Below, in pieces: positions 14,458 through 20,892 of a DNA stretch of 20,892 bases (positions are counted from its first letter, which is position 1; each line of letters starts with the position of its first letter). The translations under genes and the position numbers were made by a program. The notes under the pieces are model-generated. The model did not search any database. It was not told where the DNA came from and worked only from the letters and a program-made list of their open reading frames with translations. The stretch comes from Prevotellaceae bacterium (GTDB taxonomy: Bacteria > Bacteroidota > Bacteroidia > Bacteroidales > Bacteroidaceae): positions 1-20,892 of the forward strand of contig JAUNIK010000005.1 of assembly GCA_030523505.1 (NCBI GenBank), written 5' to 3'.

Positions 14458-15654
14458 ATGAAAATTTTGGTCCTTAACTGCGGTAGCAGTTCTATTAAAT
14501 ACAAACTCTACAATATGGACAACAACGCTGTCCTTGCCGCTGGTGGCGTAGAGCGTATCGGCCTCGACGAGGCTTTCATCAAAGTAGTAATGCCTGACGG
14601 CTCAAAGAAGCAGATCATGCGCGACCTCCCTACTCATAAGGAAGGTGTAAGCCTCGTTTTCGAGTGCTTGCTCAACCCAGAGTTCGGCGCTATCAAGTCG
14701 CTCGAGGAGATCGACGCTGTAGGTCACCGTATCGTGCAGGGTGGTGACAAGTACTGCGAGAGCGTCATCGTTGACCAGAGCGTAGAGGAAGGTATCGAGG
14801 AGCTCTGCGACCTCGCACCTGTTCACAATGCCGGTCACCTTCGTGGTATCCGTGCCGTTGACGCCCTCATGCCAACAACTCCACAGGTATGTGTCTTCGA
14901 CAACGCATTCCACTCAACAATGCCAGCAGAGGCTTACCTCTATGCTGTACCTTACGAGCTCTACGAGAAGTACCATGTACGTCGTTACGGTTTCCACGGC
15001 ACATCTCACCGCTATGTATCACAGCGCGTATGTGAGTTCCTCGGCAAGGACATCAAAACCCAGCGTATCATCACTTGCCACATCGGTAACGGAGCATCTG
15101 TTTCAGCAGTTAAGTTCGGCAAGTGTGTTGACACATCAATGGGTCTCACCCCACTCGCTGGTGTGATGATGGGTAGCCGTTCTGGTGATATCGACCCATC
15201 AGCAGTAACATACCTCATGGACAAGCTCGGCAAGAAGCCACAGGAGATGGCAGACTTCCTCAACAAGCAGAGTGGTGTTCTCGGTGTATCAGGTGTAGGT
15301 TCTGACCTCCGCGACGTAGAAGCTGCAGCAGCTGAGGGCAACGAGCGTGCTAAACTGGCTCTCGACATGTACAACTACCGCATCAAGAAGTATATCGGTG
15401 CTTACGCTGCAGCTATGGGTGGTGTTGACATCATCGTATGGACAGCCGGTGTTGGTGAGAATCAGAAGAACATCCGTATGAATTCTTGTTCAGGTTTGGA
15501 GTTCCTCGGCATCAAGATGGATGCAGAGCGCAACAATACTCGTGGCGAAGAGGCAATCATCTCAGCTGAGGATTCACCAGTAACAGTATGTGTGATCCCA
15601 ACCGACGAGGAGCTCGTCATCGCTCAGGACACAATGGCACTCCTGCAGAAGTAA
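14458..15654 (+). CDS. ackA: Acetate kinase
   Basis: AckA transfers phosphate from acetyl phosphate to ADP, making acetate and ATP. The 398-residue protein begins MKILVLNCGSSSIKYKLY and has GHRIVQGG (Arg91), VFDNAFHSTMP (Asp148), RRYGFHGTSH (His180), HIGNGAS, GSRSGDIDP (Arg241) and AGVGEN. Asn7, Arg91, Asp148, His180 and Arg241 fall at the same numbers as the active-site residues known for the Methanosarcina enzyme. I chose the ATG at 14458 over an in-frame GTG at 14449, because the ATG gives the universal family start and the GTG lies within the palindrome tail. The upstream sequence is therefore the G-rich element itself, with no normal leader. A strong terminator follows. Confidence 0.97.
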   Translation: MKILVLNCGSSSIKYKLYNMDNNAVLAAGGVERIGLDEAFIKVVMPDGSKKQIMRDLPTHKEGVSLVFECLLNPEFGAIKSLEEIDAVGHRIVQGGDKYCESVIVDQSVEEGIEELCDLAPVHNAGHLRGIRAVDALMPTTPQVCVFDNAFHSTMPAEAYLYAVPYELYEKYHVRRYGFHGTSHRYVSQRVCEFLGKDIKTQRIITCHIGNGASVSAVKFGKCVDTSMGLTPLAGVMMGSRSGDIDPSAVTYLMDKLGKKPQEMADFLNKQSGVLGVSGVGSDLRDVEAAAAEGNERAKLALDMYNYRIKKYIGAYAAAMGGVDIIVWTAGVGENQKNIRMNSCSGLEFLGIKMDAERNNTRGEEAIISAEDSPVTVCVIPTDEELVIAQDTMALLQK

Positions 15655-15676
15655 TTCCACCTTATATAATATAAAT

Positions 15677-15713
15677 AATGTGCAAGCCTTAACCGACTTG
15701 CACATTTTTTTTC
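15677..15713 (+). terminator. Terminator of ackA, facing the tRNA gene
   Basis: AATGTGCAAG (15677-15686) pairs perfectly with CTTGCACATT (15697-15706), followed by a T-run. It also lies just past the tRNA-Pro 3' end, where the minus-strand sequence after the stem is ATTTATAT, so it may serve both. Confidence 0.85.
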
Positions 15714-15719
15714 TATCAG

Positions 15720-15792
15720 TCGGGGTGAGGCGACTCGAACGCCCGACCCCTACGTCCCGAACGTAGTGCGCTACCAACTGCGCTACACCCCG
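15720..15792 (-). tRNA. tRNA-Pro, anticodon CGG
   Basis: Minus-strand cloverleaf: acceptor CGGGGTG/CACCCCG, D arm GCGC-AGTTGGTA-GCGC, anticodon arm CTACG-TTCGGGA-CGTAG with anticodon CGG, five-base variable loop GGGTC, and T arm GGGCG-TTCGAGT-CGCCT. The discriminator base is A. CCA is not encoded. It reads Pro codon CCG. Confidence 0.93.
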
Positions 15793-15800
15793 AATGAAAA

Positions 15801-15870
15801 TGAGGGAGCGTTCATTTTATCAACGCTTCACTCAGAATATTATGAGGGAGCGTGTCAAAAGACCAACGCT
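15801..15870 (-). repeat. Two hairpin repeats in the tRNA-Pro leader, with a tRNA-like remnant
   Basis: TGAGGGAGCGT...CAACGCT occurs at 15801-15827 and 15843-15870, with a period of about 42 bases. Each unit can fold (AGCGTT/AACGCT; AGCGT/ACGCT with inner GTC/GAC). The outer copy continues into CTACACCACGAAT, close to the tRNA 5' end region CTACACCCCGAAT, so it may be a decayed second tRNA. Confidence 0.6.
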
Positions 15871-15889
15871 ACACCACGAATAACGCATG

Positions 15890-15920
15890 CAAAGTTACAA
15901 CTTTTTTTTATTTTACCAAA
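15890..15920 (-). promoter_or_regulatory. Promoter of the tRNA-Pro transcript
   Basis: Minus strand: -33 TTTG at 15920-15917 and -7 TAACTTTG at 15897-15890, separated by 19 bases, a near-perfect Bacteroidota promoter. The transcript would start near 15883 and carry both hairpin repeats ahead of the tRNA. Confidence 0.75.
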
Positions 15921-15946
15921 ATAAACGTAAGCAAAAAACTTTTTTA

Positions 15947-17842
15947 TTATTCGCTTAGAGGAATGAAGTCAGAGTGTTGCCCAGCGGGATTTATCTTATG
16001 AGTGGAAGCCATAAAACCTGTTACACACGTCAGTTTTTCTATCTCTCCACGCAATTGCTCGTCGGTGATGGCTGGTAATAATGCAAGGAGGAAATCACGA
16101 ATGGTGTGATATCTGTCCTCTGCATTATACTTCACGGCTTTCCCGATAGCCTTGCGAATGCACTCTGCCACACTTGCTTTCTTAAGATGCTTGTCTATAT
16201 TCTTTCCGAAGTTGCCGTTGGCAGTTTGACATTCTGGAACCTTTCCCGTAAGCGCAGTAAAGAGCGTCAATGCCAGGGAATAGACATCCATCTCCATAGA
16301 GTATTGTCCAACCACCTGTTGCATCAACTCTGGAGGAGCGAAGCATCTGGTGTGAGCGGCATTGGCTATGGAAGTGGAGTTGCCGAAGTCTATGAGCACA
16401 CCATAACCCTGACTATCAAGCATAATGTTCACGGGTGTGACGTCAAGGTGCAGGTAGTTTAGGTCGTGGGCATGATGCAGGGCGATGCCTGCCTGACAGA
16501 CGATCCTCAGCTTGTCCTGAGCATCGATATCCTTTTCCTGACAATGATGCCAGAGAGTACCATTGTCAAAGTATTGCATGGCATAATAAAGTGTATTATT
16601 CTCGCTGAAGACAGTGCTCATAAGCTTTGGAACATAAGAAGTCCTTTGTCCCACCTTCTGCAAGATGTTATATTCATCAACGAACTTGCTCTTCTGCCGC
16701 TCATAGTCTTTCTCATTGGCCGGAGCCACCGTAATCATCTCTGAGAAATCTTTACGTCTGCAGTATTCCCTTACAAAGAGTTCCTTCAGAGCCACATCCT
16801 GCTTCGCGCCCCGTCCTTTTTCTATAGCATGATAAACCTTTCCGAAACCGCCATTGTCGATATGCTCAATGATCTGATATTTGCCTCCCTGCAAGAAATG
16901 CGAAGCAGACAACTGACCGTCACCCTCCATCGACACTCCATACTTCATTGCGAACGTTTGTATAGCCTCCGTCCTTGCCTTGACAAACAAGCGCTGCTGC
17001 TCGTAGAGCGAGAAGTAATCGTCACCTTCAGGAAGGTAGATGTATTTTTCTGTAAACAGAAAATGGACTTGATGAACATTTATACTCTCATATTGCCAAA
17101 TGGCATACCTACAACAAAGCTCCATCATAAGATACTGAGGTAACACCTTGTCCTGCTTAACCTTCCAAATGGAAGCATCGCTGTTGGCGTATGCATTTCC
17201 ATGTGACGCATTGAAATAGAAAGGAGCAGGTGTTCCATTTTCAAAGACCATGCAGTCCTGGACTAACAGATAGCGTGAGGCCGGATCTGTGCCAGAGTAT
17301 TCCATCTCTTTTGCATCGTCAGCCGTAAAAATGACGTCAAACACCGTTGGCGACCAATTATCAGCACCAAGATACACAAAAGGATGGTTTTCAGGAATCT
17401 GCTGTATTTCAGGGTGTATCTCCTCCAACAGTTCGGCTATCTCTACAAGCCGAAAGCCGTCTCGTGGTTCTGGAGGATCGGAAATGTAATAGTTATGACC
17501 AAGAAATATTCTGTCTTCACTAACTGCAAGGCGTTGTGGGCATCTCTGCCGAATGCGTTCCTCTACAATTGACTTGAAGTCGGATATCGAGCAAAAACCT
17601 GATAGCAGATCTTTCGTATCAACAACTTTGGCTGTGCTGGTAAACTGCGATGATGTGTAGAAAATAGCAAGATAATATGTGCAGGTAACTCCAATGCCGC
17701 CATCGAAGTAATACACCAGCAATTCAGGGTTCTTCTCGTGGCAGTCAAATGTCTCAACCAAATGAGCATTAGGAACTATTTCCACAAATAATCCCTGCTG
17801 CTTAGCATATTCTCTTAAATATTTCTCTCTGTCTGTTGCCAT
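15947..17842 (-). CDS. Ser/Thr protein kinase with an N-terminal HsdS-like region
   Basis: A 631-residue protein in two halves. The C-terminal half (about 321-600) is a eukaryotic-like kinase: Gly loop DNGGFGKV (329-336), VALKE (Lys353), catalytic loop HLDVTPVN (Asp467, Asn472), IDFGNS (DFG at 485-487), FAPPEL as the APE-like motif, and DVYSLALTLF. All catalytic residues are present. The N-terminal half has no kinase features. Residues about 130-245 (LVEIAELL, PFVYLGAD, YLLVQDCMVFENGT, NAYANSDASIW, VLPQYLMMEL), followed by YLP-x-EQQRLFVKA at 269-289, follow the order of a type I restriction specificity (HsdS) repeat. No membrane segment is seen, so it is cytoplasmic. The start lies 7 bases after the next gene's stop, so they form an operon. 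The kinase call is firm; the HsdS-like reading is tentative. Confidence 0.85.
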   Translation of the reverse strand: MATDREKYLREYAKQQGLFVEIVPNAHLVETFDCHEKNPELLVYYFDGGIGVTCTYYLAIFYTSSQFTSTAKVVDTKDLLSGFCSISDFKSIVEERIRQRCPQRLAVSEDRIFLGHNYYISDPPEPRDGFRLVEIAELLEEIHPEIQQIPENHPFVYLGADNWSPTVFDVIFTADDAKEMEYSGTDPASRYLLVQDCMVFENGTPAPFYFNASHGNAYANSDASIWKVKQDKVLPQYLMMELCCRYAIWQYESINVHQVHFLFTEKYIYLPEGDDYFSLYEQQRLFVKARTEAIQTFAMKYGVSMEGDGQLSASHFLQGGKYQIIEHIDNGGFGKVYHAIEKGRGAKQDVALKELFVREYCRRKDFSEMITVAPANEKDYERQKSKFVDEYNILQKVGQRTSYVPKLMSTVFSENNTLYYAMQYFDNGTLWHHCQEKDIDAQDKLRIVCQAGIALHHAHDLNYLHLDVTPVNIMLDSQGYGVLIDFGNSTSIANAAHTRCFAPPELMQQVVGQYSMEMDVYSLALTLFTALTGKVPECQTANGNFGKNIDKHLKKASVAECIRKAIGKAVKYNAEDRYHTIRDFLLALLPAITDEQLRGEIEKLTCVTGFMASTHKINPAGQHSDFIPLSE

Positions 17843-17849
17843 TGCTTTA

Positions 17850-18560
17850 TTACAGTTTCTCTTCTACAGTAATTGACTCAATGACCCCGCCTGATTTGTA
17901 GAACGTATTTATCGGTATATTGTGATAGCTAACGTCCGTTCCTACAATATTAACACCCTTGTAGAAGAACGGAATGGTAATAGCATACTCATTTTGAAGC
18001 TTTTGCGAGTCGGAATATTGCACAAGAAATCTGTATTCTCCTTTTTCAAGTTTCTTTAATTTCAGCCGTTTTACATTTCCATAACACACTGAAACAATCT
18101 GTCCAGCATCAACATTGCGAGCATGTAGACGGCGGAGTCCAGGACGATTAATATTCTCCTTGTCACACATCTGCGATATAAAGGCATCACGCTCGTGACT
18201 TATTATATCTGCTTCAAGGTCTTCGATATTATGATTCAGCAGATCTGCCCAGCTCATACAACCAAGGTATTTTGCGATGCGATCAAGATTAGCAGTCTTT
18301 ATTTCACTCTGTCTATTGTTGCCATGCCTACCCATTATACGCTCAAATGTGGTACGACCGAAACAAGGTTTGCGGTTCTCTTTGTCCTTCCAATCGCCAA
18401 TACACTCAGATACATCCACTGCAACATCATTCAGCAAGTTGACTGTGACTGTCATATTTTTAACAGTGATGTCCAGCTGTTCACTATTGGTAATGTTCTG
18501 AGTTCGAGATAAATATCTCAAGAAAACCAATCTCTTGTACTCCTCACTAAGTTCTTTCAT
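17850..18560 (-). CDS. HTH-like protein paired with the kinase
   Basis: A 236-residue soluble protein with no clear enzyme motif. Residues about 67-110 (FGRTTFERIMGR, IKTANLDRIAKYLGCMSWADLL) look like a degenerate helix-turn-helix of the type found in many Bacteroidota proteins, where a short helix is followed by LDRIAKYLG-x-x-SW. The C-terminal third (HARNVDAGQIVSVCYGNVKRLKLKKLEKGEYRFLVQYSDS...) is predicted beta-rich and resembles a module seen next to such HTH regions. It may be a regulator or an adaptor of the kinase, whose gene starts 7 bases downstream. The function is not recognised with confidence. Confidence 0.7.
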   Translation of the reverse strand: MKELSEEYKRLVFLRYLSRTQNITNSEQLDITVKNMTVTVNLLNDVAVDVSECIGDWKDKENRKPCFGRTTFERIMGRHGNNRQSEIKTANLDRIAKYLGCMSWADLLNHNIEDLEADIISHERDAFISQMCDKENINRPGLRRLHARNVDAGQIVSVCYGNVKRLKLKKLEKGEYRFLVQYSDSQKLQNEYAITIPFFYKGVNIVGTDVSYHNIPINTFYKSGGVIESITVEEKL

Positions 18561-18585
18561 ACGAGTAGTAATTTAATTTAGCTTG

Positions 18586-18593
18586 TAAAAGTA
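18586..18593 (-). promoter_or_regulatory. Possible promoter of the HTH-kinase operon
   Basis: Minus-strand TACTTTTA is one base off TAnnTTTG and lies 25 bases before the ATG at 18560. No -33 element is clear. Weak evidence. Confidence 0.3.
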
Positions 18594-18672
18594 ATAATAT
18601 TTATTTGAAGTAAGAAATAATGCAGTTCGTTTTTTAGCATTATTCACATTCCAAGGGCTATGGGGATTCCGT

Positions 18673-19158
18673 TTAGTCATAACATACCATGTCATCTGGC
18701 AGCATCTCCATGTCATAACAGAAAGCCTCATCGTCAAAAAGGACGTACATGAGAACATGCAACTCTTCTGCGACTTTCAGTATGATGCTGCAGTCCAGGT
18801 CATCCTGATCAGTTGCATGAAGGATGCAGGAATAGACACCGGGTTCTGTGCAGGTCCATGGACTTTTCTCGTAAACATGATACATCTGTGCAGGATGATC
18901 TGCAACGAGGATATCCTGTGACAGTACGACATCACAATCCTTCGGACGCCATTCGTCCCATATCAATTCACCTTCATCGTCATATTCGGCATGGTTCCAG
19001 CGCGTTACTATGCAATTATGTGTTATGCTGTCAATAGCGAAACTATCTGCTGGAATCATAAGATTCTCCGCACACTGGTTGGCTATCGACTGTTTATGGC
19101 CTTTTTCCATACATGCCCCTACGATAATGGCAAGGAGCACAAGATATAAATACTTCAT
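18673..19158 (-). CDS. Small lipoprotein of unknown function
   Basis: From the ATG at 19158 the protein has 161 residues and begins MKYLYLVLLAIIVGACMEKG: a short basic start, a hydrophobic stretch and lipobox VGAC with Cys16 as the lipidation site. An in-frame start 30 bases upstream gives MMIVSKKCKS ahead of it, which is less typical. The rest is acidic, with many Asp and several Cys, and no recognised domain; WTCTEPGVYSCILHATDQDD suggests a small beta-sandwich-like fold. It sits 13 bases after the 48-codon ORF and belongs to the same minus-strand run as the phosphatase. The lipoprotein call is good; its role is unknown. Confidence 0.7.
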   Translation of the reverse strand: MKYLYLVLLAIIVGACMEKGHKQSIANQCAENLMIPADSFAIDSITHNCIVTRWNHAEYDDEGELIWDEWRPKDCDVVLSQDILVADHPAQMYHVYEKSPWTCTEPGVYSCILHATDQDDLDCSIILKVAEELHVLMYVLFDDEAFCYDMEMLPDDMVCYD

Positions 19159-19171
19159 ACTTTTACATTTT

Positions 19172-19318
19172 TTAGAAACTATCATCATCAGGACTAATCA
19201 ATTTTACACCCAAAGGCCAACCACCACCATACTGATTTGTTGTTGACTGTTTCTTAGCCTTATGGCATTCTTCCTCAATACGCTCCATTCTGAGAGCGGT
19301 TCTTGTTGATTCTTTCAT
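19172..19318 (-). CDS. Small 48-residue hypothetical protein
   Basis: The ORF from the ATG at 19318 encodes 48 residues. The N-terminal half (STRTALRMERIEEECHKAKKQ) is a likely charged helix and the second half contains GGGWPLGVKL and ends DDDSF. It starts 4 bases after the phosphatase stop and ends 13 bases before the lipoprotein start, so its position in a tight operon favours it being real. The frame also runs farther upstream into the phosphatase gene, which is probably an accident. No homologue is recalled. Confidence 0.5.
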   Translation of the reverse strand: MKESTRTALRMERIEEECHKAKKQSTTNQYGGGWPLGVKLISPDDDSF

Positions 19319-19322
19319 ATTA

Positions 19323-20510
19323 TTATATCTTTCTAAAGTTAAACTCATTGTCAAGTTCAAAGGCTGTGGCGCAGTCGAGGCATGCAAAGTTGTCGGTTAT
19401 GAGTGCACTATTATGACGAGTGTGTCCAAACACCTGATAGCAGTCTTTCAGCATATTCCACCTATTCGCATATTCCTCTACATCTGCCCATACGCAGGAT
19501 CCGGCAGTGGAACGACCTCCACGCAACAGTGACACATCTGCAAGAGCGGAGTATAATTTCCCTTGGTGGAATAATTCGTTTATTGTCTCTGCTTCTTTAC
19601 CAACAGGGATATTCCCCATCACGTCCTTGTTCTCCTCCAACCATTGCGGCAGTATTCCTGCATGAGAAAAGAGCACTCGTCTGCCATCTATCTGCATTTC
19701 CTTTATAATATCAAAAAGGTGTAAGCTCTCCGTCAGCAGTTTCTTTATCGTGTCATGGTTCTCGTAATCGTGACGACATTTCGGCATTTGGCTGTCCAAG
19801 TAGCTCAGGTCATGATTGCCGAGCAGCAGAGTCACGTTGTCCATGTGCTGTTTCTTGAATTCAATGACGTCTGCCAAAGCCTGAAGTCCTTCGTAATAGG
19901 CTATACCTTCCTGCGGATAAGGATCGGTGTAATCGCCGAGGAAGATTATGCGTTCGTTCTCATATCCTTCAATGGCATCCTTCCAAAACGACCGCCCGTG
20001 TATATCGGGAATTATTATCGTGTCTTTGATATCTTCCTCAAAGAATGAAACGATGTGATCCTGTCCGAACATCTGGTTATGAATCAATCCATTCTTCACA
20101 TAGATAGGTTCGTTTGAAATAAACAAATCCCCCTCCTCGTCATCAAAGCAATCCTGATGCACAGAGACAGCTATTCGCTGCATAGCCTCATCAATCCATA
20201 TCTGGGCACAGCCATCCTCCTCAAACAGACGCTGCATTTTCTCCAACATTGGTGCTGCTATTCCATTGTGGATTTCCGTAAAGTCTTCACGCAAACCGTT
20301 GAAACCCGGTCGGACATCAGGACCATATGTGGCAATCTCCTCCTCGGTTTTTGCCATGAGGAAGTCGTACTGCTCATCGGTGAGACAGACTATCTGATAC
20401 TGCTCGTCGATGGCATCGACATACTTCACGCAATCCTTTGGCGCATCTTCCTCCTCGAACTTCTCGAATGTGAACATCGTCACCTTCACCCTGCATCTTA
20501 TATTTTTCAT
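19323..20510 (-). CDS. PPP-like metallophosphoesterase (probable Ser/Thr phosphatase)
   Basis: A 395-residue protein. Its C-terminal part (about 163-395) is a calcineurin-like phosphoesterase with IIPDIHGR (Asp169, His171), FLGDYTDP (Asp193, Asp196), LLGNHD (Asn232, His233), LFSHAG (His283) and VFGHTRH (His363), the five metal and phosphate motifs in order. The PPP phosphatase forms are GDYVDRG and GNHE, so this is a variant of that group. The N-terminal 160 residues (acidic, with EEEDAPKD and QYDFLMAKTEEEI) are not recognised. Its ATG overlaps the stop of the upstream 90-codon gene (ATGA), so translation is coupled. With the kinase encoded nearby, it could oppose that kinase, but this is only inferred from position. 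Confidence 0.85.
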   Translation of the reverse strand: MKNIRCRVKVTMFTFEKFEEEDAPKDCVKYVDAIDEQYQIVCLTDEQYDFLMAKTEEEIATYGPDVRPGFNGLREDFTEIHNGIAAPMLEKMQRLFEEDGCAQIWIDEAMQRIAVSVHQDCFDDEEGDLFISNEPIYVKNGLIHNQMFGQDHIVSFFEEDIKDTIIIPDIHGRSFWKDAIEGYENERIIFLGDYTDPYPQEGIAYYEGLQALADVIEFKKQHMDNVTLLLGNHDLSYLDSQMPKCRHDYENHDTIKKLLTESLHLFDIIKEMQIDGRRVLFSHAGILPQWLEENKDVMGNIPVGKEAETINELFHQGKLYSALADVSLLRGGRSTAGSCVWADVEEYANRWNMLKDCYQVFGHTRHNSALITDNFACLDCATAFELDNEFNFRKI

Positions 20511-20779
20511 ACAATCACAACTTCCTTGAAATCAGCAGCGACTAAAACATCGCAATATATAATTCCACCCTCGTCATTCCGAATGCCAATGATCGCGTTA
20601 CGCAATTCTGGCGAAGCATTTGCAGATTCTTTCTGTTCATACACCACGCAATCGTACTCGGGGAACATCTCCTCCACAGCAGCAACAGCAACACACTCGC
20701 ACTTCTCCTCGATAGTCTCTGCAACCACTCTGATATCGGCAATCTTCATCTGATCACCACAAACAATTTTCACTTCCAT
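20507..20779 (-). CDS. Small acidic hypothetical protein, first gene of the phosphatase operon
   Basis: A 90-residue acidic protein (MEVKIVCGDQMKIADIRVVA...). Its stop overlaps the phosphatase start by four bases (ATGA), which argues that it is a real coding gene. The pattern of beta strands and helices (VVAETIEEKCECVAVAAV; GIIYCDVLVAADFKEVVIV) fits a small alpha/beta fold, but I recognise no family. An internal ATG at residue 11 is a possible alternative start. A TAATTTTG box lies 24 bases upstream of the ATG at 20779. Confidence 0.65.
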   Translation of the reverse strand: MEVKIVCGDQMKIADIRVVAETIEEKCECVAVAAVEEMFPEYDCVVYEQKESANASPELRNAIIGIRNDEGGIIYCDVLVAADFKEVVIV

Positions 20780-20802
20780 AATTCATTAGTTTTTTACCGA
20801 TG

Positions 20803-20810
20803 CAAAATTA
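20803..20810 (-). promoter_or_regulatory. Probable promoter of the phosphatase operon (-7 box)
   Basis: Minus-strand TAATTTTG matches TAnnTTTG. The -33 position shows no clear TTTG. A start near 20796 would give a leader of about 17 bases. Confidence 0.5.
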
Positions 20811-20839
20811 CTCAATTTTTCGAAATGACGGAAGTGAGA

Positions 20840-20857
20840 TTTGTTCAATTTGTTCAA
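20840..20857. repeat. 9-bp tandem repeat near the window end
   Basis: TTTGTTCAA is repeated twice, head to tail, about 60 bases upstream of the 90-codon gene. No gene is visible from 20811 to the window end. Confidence 0.6.
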
Positions 20858-20892
20858 AATATCACAATCCAACCTTTTTTATATTATAACTG

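Noticed and set aside
15801..15870. Phage attachment site duplication of the tRNA
   Set aside because: The similarity is to the tRNA 5' end, not the 3' end used by most integrases, and no integrase gene is in the window; kept only as a leader repeat.

Overview
The window looks like the chromosome of a Bacteroidota bacterium, most likely Prevotella or a close relative. Five things point that way: -7 boxes of the form TAnnTTTG upstream of many genes, paired in the better cases with a -33 TTG/TTTG; the divergent rpmH/efp pair; the folP-cdaA pair; exported enzymes with Gln right after the predicted signal-peptidase site; and a cluster of exported carbohydrate-active enzymes. Gene calls rest on motifs read by eye; no database search was possible.

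Layout. 1-1014 (minus): an anchored PASTA protein and ribosomal protein L34. 1268-4936 (plus): elongation factor P with a strong terminator, then a compact run of glycosyltransferase, RadC, a MIP18/DUF59 Fe-S factor and LpxH. 5079-9680 (plus): two paralogous secreted SGNH hydrolases, a radical-SAM sulfatase-maturase-like enzyme and a GH127-type beta-L-arabinofuranosidase, ending at a terminator shared with convergent murF. murF (minus) and folP (plus) diverge near 11.1-11.2 kb; folP is followed by cdaA (c-di-AMP synthase). 12925-15654: pta and ackA, separated by about 525 bp that holds a decayed DUF559 endonuclease gene between two inverted copies of a GC-rich palindrome. 15720-15792: tRNA-Pro(CGG), minus, with hairpin repeats in its leader. 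15947-20779 (minus): an accessory block with a Ser/Thr kinase whose N-terminal half resembles a type I restriction specificity subunit, an HTH-like partner, a lipoprotein, a 48-residue small ORF, a PPP-like phosphatase and a 90-residue leader gene.

The most interesting signal is a family of GC-rich palindromes (C-rich arm, loop, G-rich arm, then a G-rich tail) with four clear copies. One is translated at the N terminus of LpxH, one is translated in the middle of MurF, and two face each other around the DUF559 pseudogene, the right one touching the ackA start codon. This looks like a small palindromic element that tolerates in-frame insertion and may be linked to a DUF559 nuclease, by analogy with REP/RAYT and Rickettsia palindromic elements. 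The second is the kinase/phosphatase block with its specificity-subunit-like domain, a possible signalling or defence island beside a tRNA gene.

How the genes work together: efp and rpmH serve translation; murF and lpxH serve the envelope; folP serves folate synthesis; cdaA makes c-di-AMP; pta-ackA convert acetyl-CoA to acetate and ATP; the 5-9.7 kb group probably removes acyl and arabinose groups from plant-type polysaccharides; the kinase and phosphatase may act on opposite sides of a phosphorylation switch, which is inference.
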